A stretch of DNA of 64,000 nucleotides. It comes from Saccharomonospora marina XMU15. Its GTDB lineage: Bacteria > Actinomycetota > Actinomycetes > Mycobacteriales > Pseudonocardiaceae. The stretch covers positions 1,206,628 through 1,270,627 of the forward strand of contig NZ_CM001439.1 of assembly GCF_000244955.1 (NCBI RefSeq), in the 5' to 3' direction. Of this stretch, positions 1-8,652 are shown one piece after another. Position 1 is the stretch's first letter. Each line of letters begins with the position of its first letter. The notes under the pieces were generated by a model that did no database searches, was not told where the DNA came from, and worked only from the letters and a program-made list of their open reading frames with translations. Made by a program: the position numbers and the translations under genes.

Positions 1-152
1 TCGTGCCCGGCGAGAGCCGGGGTGAGCGAGACCAGCCTGCCCGTCTCGTACACGGACGGTTCGAACCGGCCGGTCGGATCGGCGAGCATCTCCGACAACG
101 TTGCCGCTGCCGTCTCCTTCGCCCGGTTCAGCCAGGAAACGCGCGAGTTCAT
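1..152 (-). CDS. Class II terpene cyclase, N-terminal fragment
   Basis: Only the first 50 codons lie inside the window; the gene runs off the left edge. The start ATG at 152 has a GAGGAG ribosome-binding site about six bases upstream. The visible protein contains the block PSVYETGRLVSLTPALAGH, which resembles the N-terminus of bacterial class II diterpene cyclases of the copalyl-diphosphate-synthase type (alpha/alpha-barrel, prenyltransferase/squalene-cyclase fold). That family cyclises geranylgeranyl diphosphate by protonation. The catalytic DxDD motif would lie outside the window, so the class is inferred from the N-terminus only. The 126 bases to the next gene show no clear element. Confidence 0.5.
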   Translation of the reverse strand, partial: MNSRVSWLNRAKETAAATLSEMLADPTGRFEPSVYETGRLVSLTPALAGH

Positions 153-278
153 GCTGCACTCCTCGACGGCATGCGGCTTTGAGTTGTCCGCCCCCTTGTA
201 ACCGGTCCAGCACTGAAAGTAGCACCCTTGCCCTGGCTGTCACACGACCTGTGCACCGATTGGAGCAGTCCACTGCCG

Positions 279-2297
279 TCAGCCGGTGACCTCGAACTCG
301 CTGGACGTGCCGGTGAAGGAGCGAACGCGGCCAAGCGCGTCGCGCGCGTCCCCGTGGTAGCGAATCCGGTGCGTGCCCTCGGCTGCCCGCGGCACCTCCC
401 AAGTGACGACTACTTCGGAGGCGGTCGGGCCCTTGCGCGCGACGCGGAGTGTCGTGGACCAGTCACCGTCATCGGCCACGGTGTGCCAACCCTGCGCGTC
501 GCGGCGTTGCACCTCGACGAAGGTCTCGCCGCGGTGCGGGTCGTTGCCAGGGTGCGCTCCGCTGAAGGTGACGCTCACCCGCGAGCCCGGCGGGTAGCTC
601 GGAGCAGGCTGGGTGAGCACGTCGCCGAAGGCCGTGCCGGGCACGGGGGTGTCGAGCAGCACGGGTGGTTGCAGTGACAGCTGGCTTCGTGAGAGGTCGG
701 CGGGAGGCTGCCCCGGTTGCAGTTCGCGGCCGTCGCGAAGTGCCGTGGCCAGTTCGGCCGCGGTCTGCCGCAACGCGGGGAGTTGCCAGCGCCCGAACAG
801 CGTGCTGCCGCCCTCGTAGTGCTGGGCGTCGTACTCCTGCGGCGTGGTGACGTAGTGGAAGTAGCCGTTGCTGTAGCCGGCCACCAGCACGTCGCGCACG
901 TCCGCACCCACGATCCGCGCCACTGTGCGGCGCAGCCGCAGCCCCGCCGCGATCGTCACCTCGCCCGGTATCCCGATGAGGTAGAGTCCGCCGATCCGGA
1001 CCAGCTGTACCGGTACCCGCTGCGCCACCCACGGGTAGGCCGCGTTCATCGCACCGATCGGCACGACGACACCCTTGGGTGCCTGGCAGTCACGCAGTCG
1101 CGGCGACGCGGTGTAGAGCACCGAGTCCGACACCGTGTCCCACAGCGGGTTGCTGCCTTCGGCGAAGGTGGGAAACGCGGGGCCGTCCTCGGTGCTGCCT
1201 GCCGCCATCGCCGCTCCGACGGCGGGCTCGCAGGTGTGGTGTGGCCTGCCGTCCCCGGTGAACTCCGGCCGTACCTCCACATCGGACATATCGATGTAGA
1301 CAAGCCGGGAATCGACGCCGCCGGACATCCGCCTGCCCCGCGCGTTGAGCTGACTCGCGGCTGCCTGGTACTGCCGCAGCCCGATCTCGCGCGTGGCGGC
1401 GAAGTCCTCCGGTGTGGTGGGCGGGCGCAGGTCCAGATTCGGGGACATGTCGCCCGCGTTGGTCTGGGCGAACGCGGAGACGAATCCGGGCTCACCTTCG
1501 CGGTAGTCGACCCCGGCCACCTCGCGTTCCCAGTGGTAGGCCGCGTAGCCCTTGTTGTCGGCACTGATCAGCCGGTTGTCGCCGGACATGCTGGTGTTGT
1601 GGGTGGCGAACCAGTTGATCGCGCCCACCGACCTGCCCCCGCGCTCCACGCGCAGCAGCGAGGTCTGCGGGTCGATGGCGTCGGGGAAGAACGCGCGGTC
1701 GGCGGCGGGGTTGCGGTCGAACGCCTGCCGGGACCGGTTCACGCTCGCGGTGGCCAGTTCCGCGTGGCTGAGTGTGAGCGAACCGGGCGCCAGGTCCTGG
1801 TGCGCCCGCCTTACCGATTCCACGATGCCGTCGACGATGGCGTCGAAGGTCTTGCGGTGGAATCCGAGCGTGGTGAGGTTGTAGAGGAGATGATGGGAGT
1901 AGCCGCCCGGCCCGGCGTGCGTGTGCGTGCCCGTGAGTAACACGTTCCGTTCGGTGTAGAGGTCGCCGTAGTCCTCGGCCAGCCTGCGCAACACCGCCTG
2001 GTGCACGCTCGAAAAGATCATCGGTGAGTCCACGACGACCAGCAACACCCGCTCGCCGCCGTGCGGCTCGGCGATGACGAAGGAACGGGCACGCAGCCGG
2101 TTGTGCAGGCCCTCGGCCTGCTGGTCGAGGCGGCCGTAGCCCATCATGCCGACGTCGGCGACCTCACCGGTGGCGTCGGCGATCCCCCTGCCTAGGAGGT
2201 AACCGCTGTCGGGCGGTGGCGCCTGCCTCGCCTGCGCCGGTGGCTGTGCCGTGGCGAGCGCCACCAGCACGGCCGCGAGAAGCGCCCTGGCCCTCAC
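279..2297 (-). CDS. Neutral (non-lysosomal) ceramidase, secreted
   Basis: A 672-residue protein, normal length for bacterial neutral ceramidases, which cleave the N-acyl bond of ceramide to sphingosine and fatty acid. Residues 1-24 look like a Sec signal peptide. The zinc-site block THTHAGP is at 124-130, a second histidine block FATHNTSM is near 230-237, and GDMSPN at 282-287 matches the family hexapeptide carrying the catalytic serine. The C-terminal third fits the family's immunoglobulin-like domain. The start is GTG at 2297, inside the GTGA overlap with the stop of the upstream beta-propeller gene, so the two are probably translationally coupled and co-exported. Actinomycetes rarely make sphingolipids, so an environmental or host lipid substrate is more likely (inference). 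Confidence 0.88.
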   Translation of the reverse strand: MRARALLAAVLVALATAQPPAQARQAPPPDSGYLLGRGIADATGEVADVGMMGYGRLDQQAEGLHNRLRARSFVIAEPHGGERVLLVVVDSPMIFSSVHQAVLRRLAEDYGDLYTERNVLLTGTHTHAGPGGYSHHLLYNLTTLGFHRKTFDAIVDGIVESVRRAHQDLAPGSLTLSHAELATASVNRSRQAFDRNPAADRAFFPDAIDPQTSLLRVERGGRSVGAINWFATHNTSMSGDNRLISADNKGYAAYHWEREVAGVDYREGEPGFVSAFAQTNAGDMSPNLDLRPPTTPEDFAATREIGLRQYQAAASQLNARGRRMSGGVDSRLVYIDMSDVEVRPEFTGDGRPHHTCEPAVGAAMAAGSTEDGPAFPTFAEGSNPLWDTVSDSVLYTASPRLRDCQAPKGVVVPIGAMNAAYPWVAQRVPVQLVRIGGLYLIGIPGEVTIAAGLRLRRTVARIVGADVRDVLVAGYSNGYFHYVTTPQEYDAQHYEGGSTLFGRWQLPALRQTAAELATALRDGRELQPGQPPADLSRSQLSLQPPVLLDTPVPGTAFGDVLTQPAPSYPPGSRVSVTFSGAHPGNDPHRGETFVEVQRRDAQGWHTVADDGDWSTTLRVARKGPTASEVVVTWEVPRAAEGTHRIRYHGDARDALGRVRSFTGTSSEFEVTG

Positions 2298-3466
2298 GAG
2301 GTGAGCACGTCGGCGGGCACCGAGTAGCCGCGTACCCGCTGCGGGTGGTCGCCCACCGGGATACGCGCGATCTCCCTCGGGTTGTCGAAGGAGACGACCG
2401 AGATGTCGTCACTGTCGCTGTTGGACAGGAAGCAGTGCTTGCCGTCGGGTGAGGTCGCCGCCCAGTAGGGCTTCTTTCCGGTGGGGACGATCCGGTCCAC
2501 GGTGAGCGCGGGGACCGACAGGATGGCGGCGTAGTCGGAGATCGTGCCCGCGTCGCAGATCTTGCTGTGGTCGCCGTTCATCGTGAGCCCGTGATGTGCC
2601 GAGTCGAGCGGGTACTCGTCGCGGCGAAGCTGCTTGGCCTCCTCCGAAAGCGGCAGGTGCACCGTGCGGGTGCGGCGCCGCTCGTGGAGGTCGTACTCGA
2701 TGAAACCGTTGTGGAAGGAGAGCTGGGCGTACATGGTCCGCTGGTCGGGCATGACGACGAACGGCCGGATGCCGACACCGAAGTCGATCACCTCGCGCAC
2801 TCGCAACGTCTCGGCGTCGGCGATGGTGAGCCAGCGCCTGCCCTTGGCAGCGTCCAGCAGCGGGTCGTCGGGCGCGACGACGTTGCCGATCGTGGCGTTG
2901 TAGATCGTCTTCCCGTCGGGGGAGTACTGGTTCTCGTGCGGGAAATCGCCGCTTTCGAACCGGCCGGTGATGGAACCTGTCGCGGTGTCGACGGCATCGA
3001 CCACGTTCGCGGTGGTCGCCGAGACCAGCAGGGTGCGTCCGTCAGGGGACAGCGCCATGTGGTCGGATCGGTAACCGTCGACGCGACGCACCCACAGCTG
3101 CTCGCCGGTGGCCACGTCGAACGCCGAGACGTCGCCCAGGCTCGGGCGCGACACGTACATGGTCCTGCCGTCGGGCGAGACCATGATGTCGTCGACGAGT
3201 TGGTCGTGCCCCTCGCCAGCGGTCTGCCTGATGACCAGCATGGCGACGAGCTGGTCCGGCGTCATCGACGCCTTGCGCTCCTCCAGGTCGCCGACGACGT
3301 CGATGCGCTGGTACTTCGTGAACGTGCGGGCATCCACGAGGTCGACGGTGCCGTCCCAGTTGTTGCCGACGAACATCACGTCCCGGTTCGGCGCGGCCGC
3401 TGCCGAAGGTGCGAGGGTGACCGTCAGCAGGATCGCCGCGGCGAGGGAGCCCAACCGTTTCCACAT
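2294..3466 (-). CDS. Secreted YVTN-type beta-propeller protein
   Basis: A 390-residue exported protein with a signal peptide (WKRLGSLAAAILLTVTLAP then an AAAA cleavage region). It has repeated blades with the pattern SPDGRTxYVS/SPDGKTIYN/SPDGKHCFLS, typical of YncE/YVTN seven-bladed propellers. No catalytic residues can be assigned. I prefer ATG 3466; an in-frame TTG at 3472 is possible. Its stop overlaps the ceramidase start, so the two probably act together outside the membrane, perhaps as a binding partner. An inverted repeat lies just upstream of its start. Confidence 0.75.
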   Translation of the reverse strand: MWKRLGSLAAAILLTVTLAPSAAAAPNRDVMFVGNNWDGTVDLVDARTFTKYQRIDVVGDLEERKASMTPDQLVAMLVIRQTAGEGHDQLVDDIMVSPDGRTMYVSRPSLGDVSAFDVATGEQLWVRRVDGYRSDHMALSPDGRTLLVSATTANVVDAVDTATGSITGRFESGDFPHENQYSPDGKTIYNATIGNVVAPDDPLLDAAKGRRWLTIADAETLRVREVIDFGVGIRPFVVMPDQRTMYAQLSFHNGFIEYDLHERRRTRTVHLPLSEEAKQLRRDEYPLDSAHHGLTMNGDHSKICDAGTISDYAAILSVPALTVDRIVPTGKKPYWAATSPDGKHCFLSNSDSDDISVVSFDNPREIARIPVGDHPQRVRGYSVPADVLTS

Positions 3467-3474
3467 GGGCAATA

Positions 3475-3494
3475 AACCTACCGGAAAGTAGGTT
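3475..3494. promoter_or_regulatory. Perfect 7-6-7 inverted repeat, possible operator
   Basis: AACCTAC and GTAGGTT flank a six-base centre in the 49-bp gap between tmsB and the beta-propeller gene. The perfect dyad and 20-bp length suit a TetR/MerR-class operator. The stem is AT-rich compared with its surroundings and has no U-tract, so a terminator is less likely. No cognate regulator can be proven; the MerR gene at 6365-6694 in the same run is a candidate. Confidence 0.4.
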
Positions 3495-3515
3495 CTATTT
3501 GGTAACGGTGTTGCG

Positions 3516-4814
3516 CTAAACGCCCCAGTCCGGGCGCAACGGCATGCCTGCCTGACCTTCGTCGGCTACCTTCACACCGAGCACCTGCTGCAGTTCCAGC
3601 TTGTGCCGCTCGAACGCCAGCCGGGACGCCGCCATGTAGAGCGCCCACACCCTCGCCCTGCGGACACCGGCCTCCTGTGCCGCCTCGGGCCAGTTGCGGT
3701 CGAGATTGGCACACCAGGCTGCCAGCGTCCTCGCGTAGTGCTCGCGCAGGTTCTCGCTGTGGCGAACCTCGAAGCCGTTGTCCTGCATGGCGCAGATGAT
3801 CGTGCCAACGCCCTCGAGCTCACCGTCGGGAAAGACGTAGCGGTCGATGAACGGGCCCGTGTGGTTGGGATCGCTGTTGGTCGGCCGGGTGATGCAGTGG
3901 TTCAGCAACCTGCCCTGCTCGTTGAGCTTGGAGGCGAGGAAGCGGAAGTACGCGGGCAGGTTGCGGGCGCCGATGTGCTCGGTGAGCCCGATCGAGGACA
4001 CCGCGTCGAACCCGGTCTCCGGCACGTCCCGGTAGTCCAGGTGCCGAACCTCGGCCCGGTCGGCGAGTCCCCTCGCGACGATCTCCTTCTGCCCCCACTG
4101 GGCCTGCTCCCGCGACAGGGTCACGCCGAGCGCGCGCACGCCGTAGTGCTCGGCGGCGTGCGCCACCATGCCGCCCCAGCCGCATCCCACGTCCAGCAGC
4201 CGCATCCCCGGTTTCAGCCCCAGCTTGCGGCACACCAGGTCGAACTTGTGAAACTGGGCCTGTTCCAGCGAGGAGTCCTCATCGGGGTAGCACGCGCACG
4301 TGTACGCCATCGACGGTCCGAGGACCATCTCGTAGAACCGGTTGGAGACGTCGTAGTGCTGCGAGATCGCGGCACTGTCGCGGTTCTTGGAGTGGCGCAG
4401 ACCTCGGATGCCGCGCAGTAACCGGGCGGGCGCCTCCTCCGGAGGGGCCGGAACCCGCCGGAGGTGCCCGAGACCGACCTGCCGCAGCAACCACAGCCGG
4501 TCGGCCACGCTCAGCCCGTCCACCACCGAAGTCATCGTGCGCAGTAGCTGGTACAGGTCGCCGGTGACGTCGAGATGGCCGGTCACGTACGCGCGAGCGA
4601 GGCCGAGTTCGCCTGGTGCGGACAGGATGTAGCTCAGCGCGGTGGGGGTGCGCACCTCCATCCGTACGGGTGCGTCGTCGGCACCCGCGACACTGCCGTC
4701 GTATCCGACGATGGCCACGGGCGCGTCGGTACCGAGGAACCTACCGAAGAGCGTGCCCAGATCCGTGCTGCTCCGCGCCGAGAAACTGCTCGCGCCGAGG
4801 CTTGCCTTGCCCAT
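3516..4814 (-). CDS. tmsB: SAM-dependent fatty-acyl methyltransferase (TmsB/BfaB type)
   Basis: A 432-residue member of the cyclopropane-fatty-acid synthase family. The SAM-binding motif VGCGWGG is at about 209-215, preceded by the substrate-domain signature HYDVSNRFYE (153-162) and followed by EHIGARNLPAYF. The start at 4814 is chosen because GGAAGG lies eight bases upstream; an ATG at 4820 would be too close to it. The gene follows an FAD-linked oxidase. In mycobacteria and relatives that pair (TmsA/TmsB, also called BfaA/BfaB) turns oleoyl chains into 10-methylene and then 10-methylstearic acid. This context favours 10-methyl over cyclopropane synthesis; the exact product is inferred. Confidence 0.8.
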   Translation of the reverse strand: MGKASLGASSFSARSSTDLGTLFGRFLGTDAPVAIVGYDGSVAGADDAPVRMEVRTPTALSYILSAPGELGLARAYVTGHLDVTGDLYQLLRTMTSVVDGLSVADRLWLLRQVGLGHLRRVPAPPEEAPARLLRGIRGLRHSKNRDSAAISQHYDVSNRFYEMVLGPSMAYTCACYPDEDSSLEQAQFHKFDLVCRKLGLKPGMRLLDVGCGWGGMVAHAAEHYGVRALGVTLSREQAQWGQKEIVARGLADRAEVRHLDYRDVPETGFDAVSSIGLTEHIGARNLPAYFRFLASKLNEQGRLLNHCITRPTNSDPNHTGPFIDRYVFPDGELEGVGTIICAMQDNGFEVRHSENLREHYARTLAAWCANLDRNWPEAAQEAGVRRARVWALYMAASRLAFERHKLELQQVLGVKVADEGQAGMPLRPDWGV

Positions 4815-4931
4815 GTGCATCACCTTCCGCTCCTGCCCGCGCAACGGGCCTTCGTGGCCTGCCGTGCTACCGAGGCGTCAGTCGTGCTGCCTGCTCACCT
4901 GGTTTCCCCATGGCCACGGTGCTCATTGCGG

Positions 4932-6320
4932 TCATCTCGCTCTGACACATTTGTCGTAGAGGTCCAGCAACTTCCGCTGTGGGTCGTAGCGCTGCTTCAG
5001 CGCTCGGTAGGCAGGCCCGTTGTAGAGGCGCCAGAACTCCTCCGGCTCGTAGAAGCTCTCCGAGTACAACGACTTGCGGCCGCCCAGTTCGGTGACGGTG
5101 CGCTCGATCAGCCGGTTGTGCGCCGCCACGTCCTGGCCCGGCTTGGCGGGCACGGTGGCCCAGAAGCCGAAATTGACGTAGAGCGTGTCGGGATCGAGCT
5201 CGTACAGTGGCCAGCGGCGCCGGTCACGCTGCTTGACCGGGCAGATCCACACCGGACTGATGGGGATCTCGCGCCGGAAGAAGTCGAGGAACTCGGCAGC
5301 CCGGTCGACGGGCACCTCGATGTCCTGCACCACCGCCTCGGGCGGGGGTTTGCCGAGCGCCCGGTTCAGCCTGGCGGTCAACCGATGCCGACGTTCGAAG
5401 GCGATGATCTTCCAGTAGGTGTCCGAGCGCAGCAGTTTCGGGCCCACGAGCAGTCGCACGAGCCGGTTCTGCACGCCCAGCGCGCGGGAGCACCAGAACC
5501 AGTCGGTGTCCCAGCGCCACAGGTAGTCGCGCGTGTACAGGTGGTCGGTGGTGCGCTGCCTGATCGACTTGTAGTAGATGTCCAGCCAGGTGTAGTCGCT
5601 CGGGCGGGGTGCCTCGTCGGTGAAGGTGCCCAGCGTGAGGTACAGCTCACGAGGGCCGAACACCGTGCCGTCGACGAAGTCGACGTCGCCGCCGGAGCAG
5701 GCGCGTTCCAACTCGGCGAAGTACTCGCCCGGGTCGGTGTGTCGGACGTGGCGAAGCCGCACGTAGGGCCGCACCGGTTCCAGCTCGATCCGGAGCCGCA
5801 GCGCGTAGCCGAGCGTGCCGTAGGAGTTGGGGAAGCCGAAGAACAGGTCACCGTGCTCGTTGTCGGGCCTTGCGACCACGATCTCGCCCGCGCCGGTGAG
5901 GATTTCCAGCTCCAGTACCGACTCGTGCGGCATGCCGTTGCGAAACGACGACGACTCGATGCCGAGCCCGGTGACGGCCCCGCCGAGCGTGATGGTCTTC
6001 AGCTGCGGCACCACCAGTGGCATCAACCCATGCGGCAGCGTGGCGTCCACCAACTGCTCGTAGGTGACCATGCCCTCCACGTCCGCGGTGCGGGTGTGCG
6101 GGTCGACCTCGAGCACGTGCCGGAAGCCGGAGACGTCGAGCCCGTCGGTGGCCGCGCCCCGAGGGCGGAACAGGTTCGACGTCGGCTTGGCCAGGCGTAC
6201 CGGTGCGCCCGGCGGTCGGGCGGCGAGCTGGTCGCGTAAGGCCGCCACGCGTGCCTGGTGTCCGGTAGCCGTTGGCGTCGCGTCGCCGACGCCGGGTTGG
6301 TGCAGCGCCATACCACCCAT
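4932..6320 (-). CDS. tmsA: FAD-linked reductase for 10-methyl fatty acids (TmsA/BfaA type)
   Basis: A 462-residue protein of the FAD-binding-4/DIMINUTO-like family. The N-terminal half carries the PCMH-type FAD domain (TLGGAVTGLGIESSSFRNG, then FPNSYGTLGYALRL). The C-terminal half is the substrate-cap type seen in sterol Delta24-reductase relatives. In the tuberculostearic-acid pathway this enzyme reduces the 10-methylene acyl chain left by the methyltransferase, and that methyltransferase gene is the next one downstream (117-bp gap). GGAG sits six bases before the ATG at 6320. The MerR-type regulator gene lies 44 bp upstream on the same strand. A tmsC-like third gene is not seen. Confidence 0.8.
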   Translation of the reverse strand: MGGMALHQPGVGDATPTATGHQARVAALRDQLAARPPGAPVRLAKPTSNLFRPRGAATDGLDVSGFRHVLEVDPHTRTADVEGMVTYEQLVDATLPHGLMPLVVPQLKTITLGGAVTGLGIESSSFRNGMPHESVLELEILTGAGEIVVARPDNEHGDLFFGFPNSYGTLGYALRLRIELEPVRPYVRLRHVRHTDPGEYFAELERACSGGDVDFVDGTVFGPRELYLTLGTFTDEAPRPSDYTWLDIYYKSIRQRTTDHLYTRDYLWRWDTDWFWCSRALGVQNRLVRLLVGPKLLRSDTYWKIIAFERRHRLTARLNRALGKPPPEAVVQDIEVPVDRAAEFLDFFRREIPISPVWICPVKQRDRRRWPLYELDPDTLYVNFGFWATVPAKPGQDVAAHNRLIERTVTELGGRKSLYSESFYEPEEFWRLYNGPAYRALKQRYDPQRKLLDLYDKCVRAR

Positions 6321-6364
6321 GATCGCTCCAGGTGGCGGCTACTGCCAGGCACTTTCGGTTCCTT

Positions 6365-6694
6365 TCACCCAGAGCCGTTCGCCTCTTGCCACTGGGCGAG
6401 GTCCTGCTTGAGCTTGGCGATCTCCTGTCTTGCCTGGTCCAGCTCCGTCTCCAGGTGCAGGATGCGCTGCGCGGAGGCGAGCGTGTGGCCCTCGTCGAAC
6501 AACTCGCGCAGTCTGCCCGCGAGGCCGAGCTGGTGTCGCGAGTAGCGGCGGTGACCACCGCTGGAGCGCTGCGGTGACACGACTCCCGCGTTGTCGAGAC
6601 TGCGTAGGAACGGTTGTTCCACGCCGAGCAACTCGGCGGCCTGCCCCGTACTGAAGGCGGGGTAATGCTCGTCGTCGAGCTTCCGCAGGTTCAT
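6365..6694 (-). CDS. MerR-family transcriptional regulator
   Basis: A 109-residue protein with a winged-helix MerR DNA-binding domain (STGQAAELLGVEQPFLRSL, then GGHRRYSRHQL) and a C-terminal heptad-rich coiled coil from about residue 75 that should mediate dimerisation. There is no cysteine-bearing effector domain, so metal or redox sensing is not indicated. It is the first gene of the run leading into tmsA/tmsB and is the obvious candidate to control it (inference). A GGGAG ribosome-binding site precedes ATG 6694. Confidence 0.8.
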   Translation of the reverse strand: MNLRKLDDEHYPAFSTGQAAELLGVEQPFLRSLDNAGVVSPQRSSGGHRRYSRHQLGLAGRLRELFDEGHTLASAQRILHLETELDQARQEIAKLKQDLAQWQEANGSG

Positions 6695-6756
6695 CGCGGC
6701 ACACTCCCACCAGAAGAGGTCGACACCATCAATGACAGTTTAGCTAGTGTGGCCGG

Positions 6757-6785
6757 TTGACCCAATATGCAGTGACCGATATAAG
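6757..6785 (+). promoter_or_regulatory. Sigma-70-type promoter for the 6834 gene
   Basis: TTGACC (6757-6762) and TATAAG (6780-6785) are separated by 17 bases, a near-consensus -35/-10 pair. It lies in the intergenic region shared with the divergent MerR gene. Predicted transcription start is near 6792, giving a short leader before the GTG at 6834. Confidence 0.65.
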
Positions 6786-6833
6786 AATCATTGGCTCGTT
6801 CACGAGTTTAGTCGTAGTGATCGATAGAGGTGG

Positions 6834-7274
6834 GTGACTGTAGCCGTGGTTGTCGCGAATCTGAAGGGACAGTGCACGTCCGATCGCCCCGCGAAGACCG
6901 CTCCCGTGGTGAGCGCGGTCGCGGACGCCGAACGCAGCGTGGAGCGCGTCCGTCTCGCGCTGGAGTCCGACGGGGCGGACATGCGTGCCGTTCGCGCGGC
7001 GGCCGACGGCACGGCTCGGCTCATCCGGCTGCTCGCCACCATCACCGACCGCCTCGCCGAGCGCGCGGCCACGACCGTCGACGACTCACGGGTCGCCGAC
7101 GATCTAATTGCCGACCTCAAGGCACTGCGCAACTGTCTGGCCACCGGTGCCGCCCTGGTCGAACCAACGCTGGACGACCTGCGCGACTGGACCGATTCCT
7201 TCGACGTGGACAAGGAGTTCGCGGCGTGTTGGCAGGAGTGGGCGGCCGTGTCGGGGGCGACTAGCGAGCGGTGA
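6834..7274 (+). CDS. Hypothetical helical protein
   Basis: A 146-residue, mostly alpha-helical, acidic protein with no signal peptide or membrane segment; I do not recognise its family. GTG 6834 follows an AGAGG sequence by only three bases; an in-frame GTG at 6846 is an alternative. The gene has its own strong promoter. Its end overlaps the end of the convergent flavoprotein gene by 14 bp. Amino-acid use is normal for this genome and argues for a real gene. Confidence 0.6.
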   Translation: MTVAVVVANLKGQCTSDRPAKTAPVVSAVADAERSVERVRLALESDGADMRAVRAAADGTARLIRLLATITDRLAERAATTVDDSRVADDLIADLKALRNCLATGAALVEPTLDDLRDWTDSFDVDKEFAACWQEWAAVSGATSER

Positions 7275-8631
7275 ACACGCACTGACCTGGTGTCAGCACG
7301 CCCGCGGGGTCGTAGACGTGCTTGGCGACCTCCAGGGTCTGCCAGTCGTCGCCGAAGTGATCCCGCCAGTCCTTGGCGGTCATCGGCAGCGCGCTCGCCG
7401 GGTAGAGGGTGCCGCCGAGCTCCTTCACGCGCTCGTAGAGGGCGGTGTTGAGCTCGACCATTCGCAGGTTCGCGCATGGGTCGTAGGTGGAGCCGGTACG
7501 CAGGATCGCGAACAACCACACCAGGTCCGTGGCGGGCACCCGCAGCAACGGGGTCGCGAGCCGGTCCCTGCGAACCGGGTAGAGCAGGGTCAACCCGCTG
7601 TCGCCGAGATCGGCACCCTTGGTCTGCGCCAGCGTGTCCGCCACAACCGATTCGACCTCGTCGTCAGGCAGGAACAGGTTCAGCCACGGATGTGGGCGAA
7701 ACCAGTCACCCTCCGCCCGTAGCAGTTCCTCTCCCTGCGCCATCCGGTCGAGGAACGCGCTATAGGCGAGATCTTGCGACTCGGCCGTTTCGCGATCGAA
7801 GCACAGCTCGCCGAGCAACTCCTCCTCGTCGGGCCGGTCCGGCAGCGAGAAGTAGGTGGCTGCCTCCAACCGGTAGCGCCACCGGCCGGAGTCGGAGTCG
7901 GCTACCGGTTGCCCCTGCACGTGGTCGAAGCGCCCGTCGCGCACCACCGTGCGCTGGTCCTCGAGGAAGGCGCCCAGCTCGTCGTAGTACAAGGTCCAGC
8001 ACCGCACCCGCTGTTTGGCGGGCCGCAGCCGGACGGTCGCCCGCGTGACGATCCCGCACTGTCCGAGTCCGGCGCGGACGGCGTCGAACAGTTCGCTCTC
8101 CACCTCGGGCGAGCAGCGGAGGAGTTCCCCGTTTCCGGTGACGACCTCCAGCGCGGTGACAATGTCGGTCTGCGTGCCGTGGTGGTGGCTCGCGCCACCG
8201 ATACCCCCCACGGCGAGCGTGCCGCCGACGGTGAGGTCGAGGTAGTCGGTGAGTACCGCGGGGGTGAGTCCTGTCGGTAGCGTCGCCGCGAGCACCTGCC
8301 GCCAGCGGGCGCCCGCGTCCATCGTGATCTCGTCGCCGTTGCCCGGATGCACCCTTGCCAGGCCGGTCATGTCCAGTACGATCCCGCCCTCGGCCTGGCC
8401 CTGGCCGAACGGGGAGTGGCCCGCTCCGCGCGCCGCGACGGGGATCGTTCTCTGCGAGGCGAAAGCGATGATGCTCGCCACGTCCGCTGCGTGTGCCGGG
8501 CGCACGACCGCTCGCGGCCGCGCCTGCACCAGATGTCCCCAGTCCTGCGCGGCACGGGCGAGACCCGCGTCGTCGGTGGCAACCTCTCCGTCGATGGCAG
8601 GGAGTTCGGCGAGCTCGAACGGTTGCGCCAT
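7261..8631 (-). CDS. Cytokinin-dehydrogenase-like FAD oxidoreductase
   Basis: A 456-residue flavoprotein of the PCMH/FAD-binding-4 superfamily. The block ARGAGHS around residue 70 corresponds to the GHS motif that carries the covalently bound FAD histidine in plant cytokinin oxidases. The stretch VGGTLAVGGIGGASHHHGTQ matches the glycine-rich FAD loop, and HPWLNLFLP matches the conserved HPWLNLF motif of the cytokinin-binding cap. The substrate is therefore plausibly an N6-isoprenyl adenine or a similar secondary amine, but other carbohydrate or alcohol oxidases share the fold. ATG 8631 is preferred over GTG 8640. A TetR regulator lies just upstream on the same strand. Confidence 0.7.
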   Translation of the reverse strand: MAQPFELAELPAIDGEVATDDAGLARAAQDWGHLVQARPRAVVRPAHAADVASIIAFASQRTIPVAARGAGHSPFGQGQAEGGIVLDMTGLARVHPGNGDEITMDAGARWRQVLAATLPTGLTPAVLTDYLDLTVGGTLAVGGIGGASHHHGTQTDIVTALEVVTGNGELLRCSPEVESELFDAVRAGLGQCGIVTRATVRLRPAKQRVRCWTLYYDELGAFLEDQRTVVRDGRFDHVQGQPVADSDSGRWRYRLEAATYFSLPDRPDEEELLGELCFDRETAESQDLAYSAFLDRMAQGEELLRAEGDWFRPHPWLNLFLPDDEVESVVADTLAQTKGADLGDSGLTLLYPVRRDRLATPLLRVPATDLVWLFAILRTGSTYDPCANLRMVELNTALYERVKELGGTLYPASALPMTAKDWRDHFGDDWQTLEVAKHVYDPAGVLTPGQCVFTAR

Positions 8632-8652
8632 TCGGGTCACTCTAGCCGTGGG

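Noticed and set aside
4575-6239. 554-codon plus-strand frame opposite tmsA
   Set aside because: Antisense shadow; tmsA has clear FAD-domain motifs and gene context.
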